Positions 6,187-7,685 of a stretch of 7,685 nucleotides of DNA are shown here, one piece after another. The stretch comes from an uncultured Bacteroidales bacterium (GTDB taxonomy: Bacteria; Bacteroidota; Bacteroidia; Bacteroidales; UBA932), in contig CALCUQ010000105.1 of NCBI GenBank assembly GCA_937906795.1, positions 1 to 7,685 on the forward strand, in the 5' to 3' direction. The translations under genes were made by a program, and so were the position numbers. The notes below the pieces were generated by a model. It ran no database searches and was not told where the DNA came from. It worked only from the letters and a program-made list of their open reading frames with translations. Within the stretch, counting starts at the first letter, position 1; each line of letters opens with the position of its first letter.

Positions 6187-6599
6187 TACTCTTGTGTCTG
6201 CTCTAATGATTCAAAATCCAATGATGCGTAAGTTTTTAAACAGTTGTACCACTCTACAACCTTTTTCATATGTGATACATAAAATCTGTCTCTGTCATAA
6301 GTTGGAAGAGCTTTCTCAAAGAATGCTTTAAGCTCCTCAGGTTTGCTTTTTGCTCCAGGTGCCATTTCATCTGAAAGAACTTCCTTCATTTTTTCGAATA
6401 CCTCTTGAAGCTTAACTTCCTCATCATCTGTATATATAGAAATATCTGCCAATGAAGTCATTCTTGCACTTAATCCTACGCATGTTCTGCTTTTATTTAC
6501 AATCGACTCAATAATAACGCCTTGAGTTGCTTGCGATACATATAAATACAAACCTGGCTTTCCGCTAATAGATAATACTTTTCTTAAATCAGTTTTCAT
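6186..6599 (-). CDS. DUF5606 family protein, function unknown
   Basis: A 137-residue soluble protein without signal peptide or membrane segment. The N-terminal part (LRKVLSISGKPGLYLYVSQA, then V-I-I-E-S-I and L-A-D-I-S-I-Y-T-D-D-E-E-V) and the C-terminal LPTYDRDRFYVSHMKKVVEWYN match the pattern I know for DUF5606, a small family largely confined to Bacteroidota and often found near coaE, as here. The N-terminal half is probably a small beta domain and the C-terminal half (about 65-125) helical. The start MKTDLRKVLSISGKPG is a normal start for the family. It lies 24 nt downstream of the TerB/J-domain gene and overlaps rimO by one base. No catalytic motif is visible and no function is known to me; genomic company suggests a housekeeping role. 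Confidence 0.85.
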   Translation of the reverse strand: MKTDLRKVLSISGKPGLYLYVSQATQGVIIESIVNKSRTCVGLSARMTSLADISIYTDDEEVKLQEVFEKMKEVLSDEMAPGAKSKPEELKAFFEKALPTYDRDRFYVSHMKKVVEWYNCLKTYASLDFESLEQTQE

Positions 6600-6623
6600 A
6601 CGTTCAATTTTTTCTGTTTCTTC

Positions 6624-7364
6624 TTAACTTATATTTCTCTCTTTTTTAATTTTCTCATATGCGGCAACAATAGACTTGAATTTCTCTTCTGATGCCTTCT
6701 TTACATCATCTCCCAGGGTAGCAACTCTGTCGGGATGATGCTTTAGAGCCAATTTCTTGTATGCTTTCTTTACCTGTTCATCTGTTGCAGAAGGATCAAT
6801 CTCAAGAATCTTATATGCATTTTCAATTGATTCTCCCTCAAACATTGACAGAATGGATTCACACTCTTGTCTTGAGATACCCAAATAAACTGCAATATTT
6901 CTGATTGTTTCAATTTCAGAATTGCTTACTACCCCATCTGCCTTTGCTATACCCACCATATAATGCAACAGCTGCAATCTTTGCTCCGCTGCAACATATA
7001 ATTTTATCTGAGCGCAAACTTCTGGCAGATTTATGGGTTTATCCAAAGCTGCCTTTAAAATTTTTAGAGAATCTGCAACTGCACCCTCTCCAAAGCTTCT
7101 CCTTATAAAATCTTTTACATAGTCAAGTTCTGATTTCATAACCTTCTGGTCTGCTTTCATTACTGCAGCAGACAATACAAGTATAGATATCAGAAAACTG
7201 TTTCTCTGTTCCTGGGCTGAATAGTATCTTTGTCTTCCTCCAGTTTGCTCAGGAGCCGGGCCATTCGTATCCAAGCCACTGCCAAGCAGATATCCTATTA
7301 TACCTCCAAGCGGGCCAAAAAGAGCCCATCCTAAAGCACCTGCCAACCATTTGAATAGTCCCAT
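6624..7364 (-). CDS. Membrane-anchored TerB-like plus J-domain co-chaperone (DjlA-like)
   Basis: A 246-residue protein with the DjlA arrangement. Residues 6-30 form a Gly-rich hydrophobic segment (WLAGALGWALFGPLGGIIGY) with GxxxG-type spacing, suitable for a single membrane anchor and dimerisation. A TerB-like helical domain follows at about 55-175, with two related acidic motifs (MKADQKVMKSE near 69-79 and AKADGVVSNSE near 140-150). The C-terminal J domain spans about 183-243, with the HPD tripeptide at 210-212 preceded by YKKLALKH. The HPD is required to stimulate DnaK ATPase, so an active Hsp70 co-chaperone acting at the cytoplasmic side of the inner membrane is likely. Proteins like this are often labelled 'TerB family tellurite resistance', but nothing here supports tellurite resistance. 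The ATG lies one base after the coaE stop (TAAATG). The native client is unknown, and E. coli DjlA is only an analogue by architecture. Confidence 0.88.
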   Translation of the reverse strand: MGLFKWLAGALGWALFGPLGGIIGYLLGSGLDTNGPAPEQTGGRQRYYSAQEQRNSFLISILVLSAAVMKADQKVMKSELDYVKDFIRRSFGEGAVADSLKILKAALDKPINLPEVCAQIKLYVAAEQRLQLLHYMVGIAKADGVVSNSEIETIRNIAVYLGISRQECESILSMFEGESIENAYKILEIDPSATDEQVKKAYKKLALKHHPDRVATLGDDVKKASEEKFKSIVAAYEKIKKERNIS

Positions 7365-7365
7365 T

Positions 7366-7685
7366 TTATTTATCTAGCTTAATAAGTTCATTAATTTGAG
7401 GTAAAACTGCCCTCAGAGAATTAGCAAAGATAGTAAAATCTGCATAAATTGCCCTTTGCTCATCACTCCATTGTTTAGACAACCGCTCAAGCACCTGTTC
7501 CCGTGAAACGCCATCCCTTTTCATTACACGTTCAATTCTCAACTGCAAGGGTGCAACTACATTAAGTATTTTGTCGGGAAGCGATTTAAAGATTGGCTTT
7601 TCAAGAATTATTGCAGATTCAAACAAAACAAATTTATAATCTTCACTCAAATTCTCCAGCTGATACTGCTTCCATTTTTCAAAAT
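7366..7685 (-). CDS. coaE: Dephospho-CoA kinase, C-terminal part (gene continues beyond the window)
   Basis: Catalyses the last step of coenzyme A synthesis, ATP-dependent phosphorylation of dephospho-CoA at the 3'-hydroxyl. Only the C-terminal 105 or so residues are present. The frame stays open to the window end (residues before 7650 read FEKWKQYQLEN), so the TTG at 7650 is not the real start. The P-loop and substrate-binding N-terminal half lie outside. Diagnostic CoaE stretches seen here are FVLFESAI, then VVAPLQLRIERVMKRDGVSR (the Arg-containing lid region) and VLERLSKQWSDEQR, ADFTI and LLPQI-like AVLPQINELI. The usual N-D after the last strand is replaced by A-N (TIFANS), a mild departure. 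It is the first visible gene of the operon and is followed at once by the TerB/J-domain gene, so any promoter lies outside the window. Confidence 0.9.
   Translation of the reverse strand, partial: FEKWKQYQLENLSEDYKFVLFESAIILEKPIFKSLPDKILNVVAPLQLRIERVMKRDGVSREQVLERLSKQWSDEQRAIYADFTIFANSLRAVLPQINELIKLDK

Noticed and set aside
1..7685. CRISPR array, tRNA or rRNA genes
   Set aside because: No regularly spaced repeats were seen, no cloverleaf-like segment with a CCA end, and no rRNA-like sequence in either strand.

Overview
The window looks like a chromosomal segment of a low-GC member of the Bacteroidota, most likely the order Bacteroidales. The reasons are family choice (a DUF5606 protein, a Bacteroidota-type 461-residue GlmM, a DUF6340-like lipoprotein), AT-rich gene leaders without clear Shine-Dalgarno sequences, and one candidate promoter of the Bacteroides TTTG / TAnnTTTG form. 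The genus cannot be told from this stretch.

Right-hand part (positions 802-7685, all minus strand, read right to left): eight tightly packed genes that look like one transcription unit. In order of transcription they are the 3' part of coaE (dephospho-CoA kinase, running off the window edge), a membrane-anchored TerB plus J-domain protein, a DUF5606 protein of unknown function, rimO (methylthiotransferase for ribosomal protein S12), fabG (3-oxoacyl-ACP reductase), glmM (phosphoglucosamine mutase), a secreted lipoprotein with a TPR-like C-terminus, and yicC (endoribonuclease family). Gaps between genes run from a 1-nt overlap (TAATG at DUF5606/rimO) to 54 nt (fabG/glmM). The block is mixed housekeeping: CoA, fatty acid and cell-wall sugar metabolism plus ribosome modification and RNA turnover. 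No single pathway links it. It ends in a clean intrinsic terminator whose stem contains the yicC stop codon.

Left-hand part (positions 1-801): a plus-strand gene for a small excisionase-type helix-turn-helix protein, probably cut by the window start, then about 520 bases with no convincing gene. This gap is not empty. It holds a terminator-like hairpin (373-419), then a long imperfect palindrome of about 190 bases (440-632) that could fold almost end to end, and an AT-rich stretch (641-793) with small repeats and a promoter-like sequence pointing at the yicC terminator. Base composition changes sharply here: about 54% GC over 491-640 and about 33% over 641-800 by hand count. I read this part as the edge of an integrated mobile element (conjugative or mobilizable transposon type) lying beside the housekeeping operon. 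No integrase, direct repeat or second element end is visible, so this remains an inference.

The main candidate for something undescribed is the 440-632 palindrome. It may be a structured RNA or a folded-DNA site belonging to the mobile element.
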